Shown here piece after piece: positions 35,566 to 45,174 of a DNA stretch of 64,000 bases. Below the pieces are notes generated by a model that was not told the origin of the DNA, did not search any database, and saw nothing but the letters and a program-made list of their open reading frames with translations. The position numbers and the translations under genes are program-made. Source of the stretch: Actinocatenispora thailandica (GTDB lineage: Bacteria > Actinomycetota > Actinomycetes > Mycobacteriales > Micromonosporaceae); the NCBI RefSeq assembly GCF_016865425.1, contig NZ_AP023355.1, forward strand, positions 4,524,198 through 4,588,197, written 5' to 3'. Within the stretch, counting starts at the first letter, position 1; each line of letters begins with the position of its first letter.

Positions 35566-36414
35566 TCAGGCGAGGGTGCCGGTGGCGACGATGACGGCGG
35601 GACCGGCGAGGACCAGCGAGTCGCCCTCGACCGTGGCGGTCAGCCGGCCACCGGGTACGTCGACCGCGACCGTCCCGGCGGTCTCGCCGGCCTCGGCGAG
35701 GACCACGGCGGCGACCGCGCACACCCCGGAACCGCAGGAGCGCGTCTCGCCGGCGCCCCGCTCGTACACCCGCATCGCGACGTGCCGGTCGGCGCCGGGC
35801 ACCGGGTCGTCCAGGTCGGCCACGAACTCGACGTTGGCGCCACGCGGGAACACCGCGGGGTCGATCGCGGGCGGGGCGGTCAGGTCCAGCCCGGCCAGTT
35901 CGGCGGCCGGCACCGGGCAGACCAGGTGCGGGTTGCCGGCGTCGGCGGCGACGCCCGGGTAGCCGACCCCGCCGAGCTGCGCGCCGGTGGTGCCGACCAG
36001 CGTCGGGGTGCCCATCTGCACCGCGATCGTCTCCCCCAGCCGCCCGGTCCGCAGGCCGGACCGGGTGGCGATGGTGATCTCGGCGCCGGCGGTGGCGTCC
36101 ACCAGGCCGGTCTCGGCCAGGTAGCGCAGGAAGACGCGGATGCCGTTGCCGCACATCTCGGCGATGGAGCCGTCCGCGTTCCAGTAGTCCATGAACCACT
36201 CGGCCGCCTCGGCGTAGCCGGCCGCGTCCGGGTGCTTGGCGCTGCGCACCACCCGCAGCACCCCGTCGGCGCCGAGCCCGGCGCGCCGGTCGCACAGCGC
36301 GGCGACCCGCTCCGCGGTCAATGGCAGCGCGCCGTCCGGGTCGGGCAGGATCACGAAGTCGTTCTCGGTACCGTGCCCCTTGGCGAACGCGGCGCCGGCC
36401 AGCGTCGTACCCAT
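35566..36414 (-). CDS. dapF: Diaminopimelate epimerase
   Basis: A 282-residue enzyme converting LL- to meso-diaminopimelate for lysine and peptidoglycan synthesis. The opening KGHGTENDFV is typical. The two catalytic cysteines are C88 in EMCGNGIRVF and C227 in RSCGSGVCAV. The ATG at 36414 follows GAGAGGGGG and starts the first conserved strand. The gene belongs to the conserved dapF/miaA/hflX neighbourhood, although here miaA lies 8 kb away, separated by accessory genes. Confidence 0.96.
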   Translation of the reverse strand: MGTTLAGAAFAKGHGTENDFVILPDPDGALPLTAERVAALCDRRAGLGADGVLRVVRSAKHPDAAGYAEAAEWFMDYWNADGSIAEMCGNGIRVFLRYLAETGLVDATAGAEITIATRSGLRTGRLGETIAVQMGTPTLVGTTGAQLGGVGYPGVAADAGNPHLVCPVPAAELAGLDLTAPPAIDPAVFPRGANVEFVADLDDPVPGADRHVAMRVYERGAGETRSCGSGVCAVAAVVLAEAGETAGTVAVDVPGGRLTATVEGDSLVLAGPAVIVATGTLA

Positions 36415-36626
36415 CGCACCCCCTCTCCCCCACTCTGACACGACATCCTGGCACGACCGCGCCGGTCACGCCGGGGGCGGGGCGCGCCGGGCCACCCAGG
36501 TCCGCCGGACTGCGCATTCCGGATGGACGGTCGCGGACAAGACTTCGGGTTTTCTTTCGGTGCCAGCCGGTCAGGTCGCTGCCAGACTTGCGTCGGCCGC
36601 GGATCGGCGGATCGTCAGGAGGACGG

Positions 36627-38003
36627 GTGGAGCTTGCGCACTGGCTGTCCCGGGCCGTGTCCGCGACCGAGGAATGGTCCGCCCGCTTCGGGCCGCACGC
36701 GCCGCACCCCGCCAACGAGGTGGGTGACGAGGACTTCGACGCGGCGTTCACGGAGTTCAGTTCCCGGCTGGCGGACAACTACCCGTTCTTCCATCCCCGC
36801 TACGCCGGGCAGATGGTCAAGCCGCCGCATCCGGCGGCGGTGGTCGGCTACCTGGCCGCCATGCTGCGCAACCCGAACAACCACGCGCGGGAGGGCGGCC
36901 CGGCCACCTGCGACATGGAGATCGAGGTCGTCGCGCAGCTCGCCGGCATGTTCGGCCTGAACGCGCACCTGGGCCACCTGACCGGCGGCGGCACGATGGC
37001 CAACCTCGAAGCGCTGTACGTGGCCCGGCAGAGCCACCCGGACCGGGGCGTCGCGTACAGCGCGGACAGCCACTTCAGCCACGCGCGGATGTGCCAGGTA
37101 CTGCGGATGGCCGGGCATCCGGTCGCGGTCGACGCGGCGGGCCGGATGGACCTGGCCGCGCTGAGTGCGGTGCTGCGCGACGAGCGGATCGGTACGGTCG
37201 TGGTGACCGCGGGTACCACGGGTACCGGCGCGGTCGACCCGATCCACGAGATCGTCGAGCTGGCCCGCCGGCACCGGGTCCGGGTGCACGTCGATGCCGC
37301 GTACGGCGGGTTCTTCGCCCTGCTTGCCGGCACCGAGGGCATCGCTCCGGAACCCTGGCAGGCGATCCCGCGGTGCGACTCGGTGGTGGTGGACCCACAC
37401 AAGCACGGCCTGCAACCGTACGGGTGCGGCGCGGTGCTGTTCACCGATCCGGAGGTGGCGCGGCACTTCCGGCACGATTCGAGCTACACCTACTTCACCC
37501 CGGCCGACCTGCACCTGGGCGAGATCAGCCTGGAGTGCTCGCGCGCCGGCGCCGCGGCTGCCGCCCTGTGGCTGACCTTCCGGGTACTCCCGCCGACGCG
37601 CGACGGGCTGGGCCGGATCCTCGCGGCGTCTCGACGGGCCGCGACCGGCTGGGCCGAGCTGATCGACGGCTCGTCCCGGCTGCGCCTGTACCAGCGACCC
37701 GACCTCGACATCGTGACCTACCTGCCGACCCGGTCGACACTGTCCGAAGTGGACACCGTGACCGAGCGGATGTTGCGCGAGGGGATGACCGACCCGGACG
37801 ACCCGGTGTACCTGAGTGTGCTGCGCGCCGACGCGGACGCGTTCCGACGACGCCATCCGGACCTGGTCCGGGACCGGCCGGACGCCCGGGTGCTGCGCAG
37901 CGTCCTGATCAAACCCGAAGCCGAAACCCACCTGGCCGGGCTGCACGAGCGGATCGAGCGGCTGGCCGGCGAGAGGAGCACCCGATGCCCGACACCAGCG
38001 TGA
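36627..38003 (+). CDS. Group II PLP-dependent amino acid decarboxylase
   Basis: A 458-residue fold-type I decarboxylase. The PLP Lys is K259 in VVVDPHKHG; the ring-stacking and phosphate residues lie in GGGTMANLEAL and HVDAAYGGFF. Family members act on glutamate, diaminobutyrate, lysine or aromatic amino acids. The N-terminal stretch (PRYAGQMVKPPHP, NPNNHAREGGPAT) is nearest the tyrosine/aromatic and aspartate decarboxylase branch, but the substrate is not settled. A GTG after AGGAGG starts it. It heads a tightly overlapping operon with a GNAT acyltransferase and an unknown protein. Confidence 0.87.
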   Translation: MELAHWLSRAVSATEEWSARFGPHAPHPANEVGDEDFDAAFTEFSSRLADNYPFFHPRYAGQMVKPPHPAAVVGYLAAMLRNPNNHAREGGPATCDMEIEVVAQLAGMFGLNAHLGHLTGGGTMANLEALYVARQSHPDRGVAYSADSHFSHARMCQVLRMAGHPVAVDAAGRMDLAALSAVLRDERIGTVVVTAGTTGTGAVDPIHEIVELARRHRVRVHVDAAYGGFFALLAGTEGIAPEPWQAIPRCDSVVVDPHKHGLQPYGCGAVLFTDPEVARHFRHDSSYTYFTPADLHLGEISLECSRAGAAAAALWLTFRVLPPTRDGLGRILAASRRAATGWAELIDGSSRLRLYQRPDLDIVTYLPTRSTLSEVDTVTERMLREGMTDPDDPVYLSVLRADADAFRRRHPDLVRDRPDARVLRSVLIKPEAETHLAGLHERIERLAGERSTRCPTPA

Positions 38004-38587
38004 CCGACACCGCCGTTCCTGCCCTGGCCGCAGACGAGCAGGTGCTGGTCGACCTGCTCACCCGGGTGTTCGAGACCGACCCGATAGCGGAGTGGGTGTT
38101 CCCGGACGCCGACCGGCGGCGCGCTGTGCTCCCGCGGTTCTTCGGGATCCTCTACTCCGCGGCGGTCGGCAACGGCGGCGCCTACACCAACGCCGCCCGT
38201 ACCGGGGTGCTGCTGTCGCTGCCGGCCGGCGCGACCGAACCGCCGGAGCTGATCGGGCAGCTGCTGGAGGCGGTCGGCGAGGACGCCGCCCGGTTCGGCG
38301 CGGTGGCCCAGGCGCAGGCCGAGCGGCGACCGGACCGGGCACACCAGTACTTCACCTTCGGCGGGCTGGAGCCGTCGGTGCGCGGCCAGGGGGTGGCCGG
38401 CGCGCTGTTCGCCTCGGTACTGCGGCAGTGCGACGCCACCGGCGTCGGTGGCTACCTGGAAGCCAGCTCGCCGGCCGGGCTCGCGCTCGCGCACCGGTAC
38501 GGGTTCACCGAGTTCGGCGACGAGATCCGGATGCCCGACGGGCCGGCGCTGCAGCCGATGTGGCGAGACGCCCGTGCCCTCGACTGA
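37985..38587 (+). CDS. GNAT-family N-acetyltransferase
   Basis: A 200-residue acetyltransferase whose ATG lies inside the end of the decarboxylase gene (19-base overlap). The acetyl-CoA binding loop is LEPSVRGQGVAGALF at about 125-140, and the C-terminal strand AHRYGFTEFG is typical. Its coupling to an amino acid decarboxylase suggests that it acylates the amine product; this is inference. Confidence 0.85.
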   Translation: MPDTSVTDTAVPALAADEQVLVDLLTRVFETDPIAEWVFPDADRRRAVLPRFFGILYSAAVGNGGAYTNAARTGVLLSLPAGATEPPELIGQLLEAVGEDAARFGAVAQAQAERRPDRAHQYFTFGGLEPSVRGQGVAGALFASVLRQCDATGVGGYLEASSPAGLALAHRYGFTEFGDEIRMPDGPALQPMWRDARALD

Positions 38588-39230
38588 TCCGGGTCACGAC
38601 GATCCTCCGCTCTGGTCGGCGGCGGACATCGACGCCGGTCTCGTCGACGACGAGCGGCTGCGTACCGTGCTGGCCTGGAGCCGCCGGTTCCTCACCGCGG
38701 GGCACGCCGAGCTGGGCCGCCCCGGCCCGGTCTGCCCGTACGCGGGTCCGTCGCTGCGTCGTGACCTGTTCCGGCTGTCCGTGGTGCCCGGCGTGGTCGA
38801 CGCCGGGCAGGTGGCCGGGCTCCTCGACCGGTGCCGGGAGCGCTTCGGGCACCTCGCTGCCGCTGTACCGGAGCGGGACGCGGAGCTGGTCGCGATACTG
38901 GTGGTGCTGCCGGACTTCGATCACGACGACTCCGGCCCACTCGACGACCTGCAACGCTCGGTCAAGCACCGCTTCGTGTCGGACGGGCTGATGGTAGGTC
39001 AGTTCCATCCGCGCTGCCCCGAGCCGGGGCTGTGGCGGCGAAGCTTCCGGCCGCTGCGCTCACCGGTGCCGCTGATCGCGATCCGCCGGATGATGGCCGG
39101 CGACATGCCGTTCATGCTGCGTTCCGAGCAGCACCTGGCCGCCTACCTGGCCCGGTTCGCACCGCAGTTGCCGGCCCGGATCCGCGACCAGCTCAGCGCC
39201 GCCGCGGTGCAGGGCCCGCCGGCCGGCTGA
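38574..39230 (+). CDS. Protein of unknown function coupled to decarboxylase and GNAT
   Basis: A 218-residue protein starting with GTG inside the end of the GNAT gene (14-base overlap). Notable features are CPYAGPSLRRDLFRLSVVPG at about 49-68, a strand-rich middle (LVAILVVLPDFDH), and a C-terminal RSPVPLIAIRRMMAGDMPFM. The composition suggests a soluble alpha/beta protein; it may belong to an actinobacterial domain of unknown function (DUF6875-like by memory, not checked). Since it is the third gene of the operon, a role as a synthetase-like or tailoring partner is possible. Confidence 0.7.
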   Translation: MPSTDPGHDDPPLWSAADIDAGLVDDERLRTVLAWSRRFLTAGHAELGRPGPVCPYAGPSLRRDLFRLSVVPGVVDAGQVAGLLDRCRERFGHLAAAVPERDAELVAILVVLPDFDHDDSGPLDDLQRSVKHRFVSDGLMVGQFHPRCPEPGLWRRSFRPLRSPVPLIAIRRMMAGDMPFMLRSEQHLAAYLARFAPQLPARIRDQLSAAAVQGPPAG

Positions 39231-39549
39231 GGGCCGCCGACGCGACCGCTGCCGGGGCAGGGGCGGGGTGCGCCGCCACCGTGGGCACCGGCCGGCGGGC
39301 CGGGGCGACGACCGCGACGGCCCGCGCCCGGCCAGCCCGCACGCGAAGCCACGAGGACGGCCGGCGCGGACGTCGAGACGGGACCTGGGCCATGTCTTCG
39401 TGGCCAGCCACCCGGCTGCGCCGGGCCCGTTCGCCCGCTCGCGGCGTGGTCGGCACGGGCGCCCACGACACCGGCATGCACCCGCACCTGCGCCTTGCGA
39501 GCGAACAAACGGACTCCGGCTCGCCCGGGCGGAGCCACGAAGACACGCC
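39231..39549. other. Convergent spacer, no gene seen
   Basis: A 319-bp gap between the decarboxylase operon and asparaginase, both ending into it. Several open frames cross it but none has a ribosome binding site or domain-like sequence. No strong hairpin was found. Confidence 0.5.
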
Positions 39550-40530
39550 CTAGCGGCGGGCGGCGAGCTGCGCCTCGATGGCGGCACCGTCGGCGCCCGC
39601 GGCGAGCAGGGTGCGCAGCAGCACCCGGGCCCGGTACGGGGAGAGCAGCCCGCCGTTGAGCAGCCCGCGCCGCGCCAGGTCGGCTTCCGAGCCGACCGCA
39701 CCGTAGGTGTGCGCCAGCACCGATCCGCCGCCGGTACGGGAGGTCAGCACGACCGGGATGCTCCGGGCGACCGTGCCGAGCACCGGCGCCAGCGCGCCCG
39801 GGACGTGCCCGACCCCGTACCCGGCGACGACCAGGCCCTGGTAGCGGTCCGCGAGGCCGGCCAGCAGCCCGCCGTCGTCGTCCAGCGTCGCGGTGTACAG
39901 CCCGACCCGGGCGCGGTCGAATCCGGCAGGGTCGACGGTCAGCGCCGGCAGCCGCGCCGGCCGGGTCAGCACCCGTACCGCGCCCTCGATCACGTGGCCG
40001 ATCGGGCCGGCGTCCGGGGAGGTGAAGGCGCCGGTCGCGGTGGCGTGCGCCTTGCGCACGAAGCGGGCGGCGTGGATCTCGTCGTCGAGGACGGCGAGCG
40101 CGCCGAGCCCGCGGGCGGCGTCGGAGGTCGCGACCCGTACCGCGGCCAGCAGGTTGGCCGGGCCGTCCGGGCCGGCGAGCGTCGGGTTGCGCATCGCGCC
40201 GGTGAACACCAGCGGCTCGTCGCGGTCCCAGAGCAGGTCCGCGAGGTAGCAGGTCTCCTCCAGGGTGTCGGTGCCCTGGGTGACGACCACGCCGGCGGCA
40301 CCCTCGCGTACCGCGGTGTCGGCGGCGGCGACGAGTTCGGCGATCCGGCGGAAGGTCAGGTCGGCGCTGGGCACCGGCTCGGTGTCCTGCACCGCGAGCT
40401 GGACACCGATCTCGGCCAGCCCCGGTACCGCGGCGGTCAGCTCGGCGCCGCCGAGCCGGGCGACGACGCCGCGTCCGCCGGCGCCGGCCATCGCGATGGT
40501 GCCACCCAACGTGTACAGAACGATCCGCAC
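39550..40530 (-). CDS. L-asparaginase
   Basis: A 326-residue amidohydrolase of the bacterial asparaginase family, converting asparagine to aspartate and ammonia. The first catalytic Thr is T11 in TLGGTIAMAG; the second Thr and Asp are in VTQGTDTLEETC. There is no signal peptide, so it is probably the cytoplasmic type. It starts with GTG. A GATCATG-type palindrome lies upstream, between it and the GH92 gene. Confidence 0.93.
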   Translation of the reverse strand: MRIVLYTLGGTIAMAGAGGRGVVARLGGAELTAAVPGLAEIGVQLAVQDTEPVPSADLTFRRIAELVAAADTAVREGAAGVVVTQGTDTLEETCYLADLLWDRDEPLVFTGAMRNPTLAGPDGPANLLAAVRVATSDAARGLGALAVLDDEIHAARFVRKAHATATGAFTSPDAGPIGHVIEGAVRVLTRPARLPALTVDPAGFDRARVGLYTATLDDDGGLLAGLADRYQGLVVAGYGVGHVPGALAPVLGTVARSIPVVLTSRTGGGSVLAHTYGAVGSEADLARRGLLNGGLLSPYRARVLLRTLLAAGADGAAIEAQLAARR

Positions 40531-40610
40531 CGTGCCCCCCGAACGACGTCGCCGGACGCGACGCTACCCAACGCCGCGGAACCGCCCGCCCCGGGTATCG
40601 GCGGGAAAGC

Positions 40611-40667
40611 CGATCACGGGGGTGGCTGGACGGAGACCGACGTCTCCGCCAGCCAACCCCATGATCG
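40611..40667. repeat. GATCATG palindromic element, copy A
   Basis: Imperfect inverted repeat: the left arm begins CGATCACGGGGGTGGCTGG and the right arm ends CCAGCCAACCCCATGATCG, with GGAGAC/GTCTCC next to the centre. It starts 16 bases past the GH92 stop (minus strand). It shares its ends with two further copies at 47.4 and 49.4 kb. Confidence 0.75.
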
Positions 40668-40682
40668 ACTATGCAACGGCGG

Positions 40683-43600
40683 TCAGGCGAGGCCGATCGC
40701 GAAGATGTGCATCGTCGCGGACGGGTTGGGCAGGGTGACGCTGGCGACGGTCTTGCCGGCGGTCAGCGCACCGGAGGTGGCGAACACGTACGTGTCCACG
40801 TTCTCCTTCGAACCGGAGGTGGAGTTGCGGTACGGCATCGACGCGACGGTGGTGTCACCGGGCAGCGGGTCGTAACCGCCGGCGCCGAGGGTCCAGTCGC
40901 TGAACCCGAGCGTCAGCTTCTGCGTGCTGCCGTCGGTGTAGTGCACGACCAGGTCGCCGACCGCACCGGATTCGTCGGCGTTGGTCGCCGAACCCAGGAT
41001 GCCGAGCTGCTTCGCCCCGTCCGGTACCACCAGCGGGATGGTCTGGCCGGCCGCCTCGATGTTGTCCAGCTCGCCGGACGCGGCGTCCGGCCAGGTGTAG
41101 CCGATCCCGTTCACCGTCACCGGCTCGCCGGCCTTGAGACCGTCGGCGGCGAGCGCCTGCGCGGAGTACGCGTAGCCGCTGGTGTCCAGGCTCGCCGAGC
41201 TGGGCTTGCCGTCGTCGGAGATGCCGGCGTTGGTGTAGTAGGGCCACAGCTCGCCCGGCTTGGCCACCGACAGGTGCGCCGACGCCGGGTCCAGCTGGGT
41301 GCCGTCGGCGGTCTTCAGGTCGAACGACACCGTGTACCGGCCCTCGGTCTGCCCGGCGGTCACGGTGACCGGCGCGCTCGCCGTGGACCTGGCCGCGACG
41401 TCCAGGCTGCCCGAGGCCGGCGACACGCCGACCCCGTCGTCGCCCTTGCCGGTCCAGCTCACCGAGATCGGCTGGTCGGACACGTTGGTGACCTTGACCT
41501 GGAACTGGCCGGTGCCGCCGGGCTCGATGACGGTGCCGTCCGACGGGCTCACCGAGGTGAACGTGGCCTGCTGGCCGGTGCCGTCCGACGGCGGCGCGTC
41601 GGCCGGGTCGGACCCCCAGCTCTTGTTCGGGATGCTGGTCAGGTCGTAGTTCAGGGTGCCGCCGTCCGCCAGGTCGCGGTAGCGCAGCCACGGCTTGTCG
41701 ACCGACCTGCCGCCCAGCTTCAGCCCGTTCACGTACGCGTTCTCGACCGAGGCGTTCGGCGCGGTGATCGTCAGCTTGTCGCCGCCGGGCAGCGCGACGA
41801 CCGCCTTCTGGAAGACCGGGCTGCCCAGCGCGAGCACGTCGGTACCGGGCGTCTCCGGGTACATGCCCAGCTCGCTGAACACGTACCAGGAGCTCATCGC
41901 GCCGAGGTCGTCGTTGCCGAACTGGCCGACCGGGGCGTCGAAGTACAGCTGCTGCTGCGCCTCGCGGACCACCCGCTGGGTCTTCCACGGTGCGCCGACG
42001 TAGTCGTACTCCCAGGGGATCTCGATGCTGGGTTCGTTGGACAGGTCGGCGTTGGTCGGGCCGGGGTGGTCGATCGAGGTGAACAGGCTGTCCAGGTACT
42101 TCTCGTACCCGGCGGCGCCGCCCTTGGCCAGGATCAGCGCGTTCAGGTTGTGCGGCACCATCGGGGTGTACTGCGCAGCGGTGCCCTCGACCATGCCGGT
42201 ACCGGTGCCCGGCGAGAAGCCCGGCACCCACTCGCCGTTGGACTGCCGCGCCTGCACGTACCCGGAGCCGGCGTTGAAGGTGTGCTGCCAGTTCTGCGAC
42301 CGGGTGGCGAACCTCGTGTAGGTGTTCTTGTCCCCAACGACTTCGCGAACGCGGCGATCGCGTAGTCGGCGCTGTCGTACTCCAGCTGGGTGGACACCGG
42401 GCCGTAGAAGTTGCAGCAGCCGTACTTCAGGTCGTACGGCAGGTAGCCGTACTTGTCCAGGGTCGCCTGGCCGGGCCGGATGTTGCTGGGGTTGCTGGCC
42501 TCGTCGACCATCGCGGAGAGCGCGTGCTGGTGGTCGAAGTCGCGGGCGCCGAACGCGTACGCGTCGGCGATGATCGCGTCGGCCGGGTCACCGACCATCA
42601 CGTAGCTCTCCCCGTTGGCCAGCGACCACTTCGGCAGCATCCCGGACTGGTCGTAGTCGTTGAGCATCGACCGGATCGAGTCGCTGGTCTGCTTCGGCGC
42701 CACGATCGACGCCAGCTGCACCTGCGACCGGTAGATGTCCCAACCGGAGTAGTTGGCGTACTGCGCGTGCCCGCGCGCCGCCGTGTGCACCTTGCCGTCC
42801 ATCCCGGCGTACTGGCCGTTGACATCGGAGAACACGTTCGGGTGCAGCAGCACGTGGTAGAGCGCGGTGTAGAACTGCTGCTGCTGGGCGGCCGAGCCGC
42901 CGCTGATCCGGATCCGCTCCAGCAGCGCGTTCCAGTCCGCGTGCGTCCGGTTGCGCACCTTGTCGAAGTTCCAGCCGTGGATCTCGCTGGCCAGGTTCTT
43001 CTTCGCGTTGGCGTTGCTGGTGAACGAGATGCCGACCTTCGCGGTGACCCGCTGGTCGTTCGACGCGTCGAACGTCAGGTACACGCCGCCGGGGCCGGTC
43101 GTCGCGGCCGGCTGGGTGCCGCCGTGCACGGTCGGCGCCTGGTGCACCGAGCTGGCCGACGGCTTCGCGCTGCCGTGGAAGGGCTTCGCCGCCTTGCCCT
43201 TCGCGGTGGCCGCGGCCGGCGGCGTCGGCGTGCTGCTGGCCTTCTTGCTGGCGTGCTGGCGCAGCGTGCTCGACCCCGCGGTGGTGCCGCTGGCGTCCCA
43301 GGTGCCGTAGCCGCTGAACGAGCGGCTGAACTGGATGTCGAAGTGCAGCGTGTAGTCGTTCTCCGCGTCGCTGGACTGGCCGCAGAAGTGGCCGGAGGTC
43401 ACCGACCCGGTGACCTCGTGGTCGCTGACCACGGTGGCCGACGTCCCGTCCACCGTGCTGGCCGAGCCGGCCACCTTCAACAGCAGGTTCGCCTTGCTGG
43501 TACGCGGGAAGTCGAAGGTGCCGATCCCCGACCGGGTGCGCGCGGTCAGCGCCGTGGTCACCCCGGACCCCTGCGTCACCGTGTAGTAGCCGGCGTCGGC

Positions 43601-44005
43601 CTTCTCGTTGATGTGCGAGTAGGTGTCGGTGGCCGAGCCCGGCTTGGTACCGATGTCGCCGACGGTCGGCAGGATCGGCACGTCGCCGAGCGCGCCGCAG
43701 CCCGGCCCGGAGATGTGCGTGAGGCTGAACCCGGTCAGCGTCGAATCGTTGTACTCGTAGCCGCCACCCGGCGTGCGGTGCGGGCTGGTGTCCGGGCTCC
43801 ACTGCAGCATGCCGAACGGTGCGTCCGCGCCGGGGAACGTGTCGACCGCGCCGGAGGTACCGATCAGCGGGTTGACCAGCGACGCCGGGTCGGACACCGG
43901 CTGCGGCGCGGCGAACGCCCGGCCGGCGAACGGTACCGCCGCGGCGAGTACCGCGACGATCGCCGTCGCGGCGCGTGCCGCGCGACGGTGGGGTGGGTGT
44001 TTCAT
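40683..44005 (-). pseudogene. GH92 alpha-mannosidase, frameshifted
   Basis: A secreted glycoside hydrolase family 92 (calcium-dependent exo-alpha-mannosidase) of about 1107 residues, split by a frameshift at the four-base C run 42332-42335. Upstream part: signal peptide, then NPLIGTSGAVDTFPGADAPFGMLQW and GWDIYRSQVQL. Downstream part in the other frame: QNWQHTFN, YDYVGAPWKTQ, GQFGNDDLGAMSSWYVFSELGMYP, then two C-terminal beta domains that may bind sugar. Adding one G restores a full GH92. This could be a sequencing error in a homopolymer, phase variation or a real pseudogene. A LacI-type operator lies upstream at 44105-44118. Confidence 0.85.
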
Positions 44006-44104
44006 TGCCCGTCCTTTCCGGTGGCCGCGGGACGGCCCGCGGCCCGAGGGGTCCGAGGAGCAGGCCCGGGCGCGCGAGCTGGGGTGCGGCCCGGGTGGTA
44101 CCGA

Positions 44105-44118
44105 TGACATCGTTGTCA
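44105..44118 (-). promoter_or_regulatory. LacI-type operator upstream of GH92
   Basis: On the minus strand TGACAACGATGTCA, a near-perfect palindrome with central CG, matches the common actinomycete LacI-family operator TGACAACGTTGTCA. It lies about 100 bases before the mannosidase start, a natural place for sugar-responsive repression. Confidence 0.65.
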
Positions 44119-44193
44119 GGCGGGAAAGCGCCACCCGACTGAAACCGGATGCTAGGCCCCTGACGTACCCGGTATCAAGATCTGTCCGACTTG

Positions 44194-44225
44194 GGGGTCG
44201 TGACTGGAACGCCGGTCACGACCCC
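44194..44225. terminator. Hairpin after miaA
   Basis: GGGGTCGTGAC (44194-44204) and GTCACGACCCC (44215-44225) form a perfect 11-bp stem with a 10-base loop, 13 bases beyond the miaA stop (minus strand). Confidence 0.7.
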
Positions 44226-44238
44226 GTTGCGGCCCTGG

Positions 44239-45174
44239 TCACCGAGAAGAGGCCCCCCGCACCAGTTCGATCGCCGCGGCGGTCAGGTCCGGCCGGTCGG
44301 CGGACAGCCAGTGAATCCGCCGGTCCCGGCGGAACCAGGACCGCTGCCGCCGGACGAACCGCCGGGTCGCGCGCACCGTCTCGGCGCGGGCCGCCGCCTC
44401 GGTGCACTCGCCGGCCAGGAACCGCAGCACCTGCTGGTAGCCGAGCGCCCGGCTGGCGGTACGGCCGTCGGCCAGTCCCCGCGCCGCGAGCGCGCGTACC
44501 TCGTCGACCAGCCCCGCCGCCCACATCCGGTCCACCCGGCGCTCGATCCGCTCGTCGAGCACCTCGGTGGGCAGCTCCAGCCCGATCCGCACCGCGTCGT
44601 ACACCGGGGTCGCCTCGGCCGGCAACGCCGCGACGAACGGCCCGCCGGTGAGCGCGATCACCTCCAGCGCCCGAACGATCCGCCGGCCGTTGCTCGGCAG
44701 GATCCGCTCCGCCGCGACCGGGTCGCGCTCGCGCAGCCGCCGGTACAGCGGGTCCGGCCCGTGCTGCGCCAGCTCCTGCTCCAGCTCGGCCCGCAACGCC
44801 GGATCGGTGCCGGGGAACTCCATCGCGTCCAGCACCGCCTGCACGTACAGCCCGGAGCCGCCGACCAGCACCGGGATACGGCCGGCCGCCAGCAGCCCGT
44901 CGACCGCGGCGCGGGCCAGCCCCTGGTACTCCGCGACGCTCGCCGGCTCGGTCACCGGCCAGATGTCGAGCAGGTGGTGAGGCACCCCGGCCGCCTCCGC
45001 CGCGGTCACCTTGGCGGTACCGACGTCCATTCCCGCGTACAGCTGCATCGAGTCGGCGTTGACCACCTCGCCGCCGAGTGCCCGCGCCAGCGCGACACCC
45101 AGCGCCGACTTGCCCACCGCGGTCGGCCCGACCACCGCCACCACCAGCCCGGCGGGGCGCCCCGGGTCGGTCAC
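44239..45174 (-). CDS. miaA: tRNA dimethylallyltransferase
   Basis: A 311-residue enzyme adding a dimethylallyl group to A37 of tRNAs that read UNN codons. The P-loop GPTAVGKS is at 16-23; VNADSMQLYAGMDVGTAK, GGSGLYVQAVLD and LGYQQVL are MiaA family blocks. The GTG start overlaps the stop of the upstream LigB-like gene as GTGA, so the two are co-translated, as in the mycobacterial Rv2728c-miaA pair. Confidence 0.95.
   Translation of the reverse strand: MTDPGRPAGLVVAVVGPTAVGKSALGVALARALGGEVVNADSMQLYAGMDVGTAKVTAAEAAGVPHHLLDIWPVTEPASVAEYQGLARAAVDGLLAAGRIPVLVGGSGLYVQAVLDAMEFPGTDPALRAELEQELAQHGPDPLYRRLRERDPVAAERILPSNGRRIVRALEVIALTGGPFVAALPAEATPVYDAVRIGLELPTEVLDERIERRVDRMWAAGLVDEVRALAARGLADGRTASRALGYQQVLRFLAGECTEAAARAETVRATRRFVRRQRSWFRRDRRIHWLSADRPDLTAAAIELVRGASSR

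Noticed and set aside
36627-39230. A siderophore cluster of the desferrioxamine type
   Set aside because: There is a decarboxylase and an acyltransferase, but no FAD amine hydroxylase or NIS synthetase in the window.
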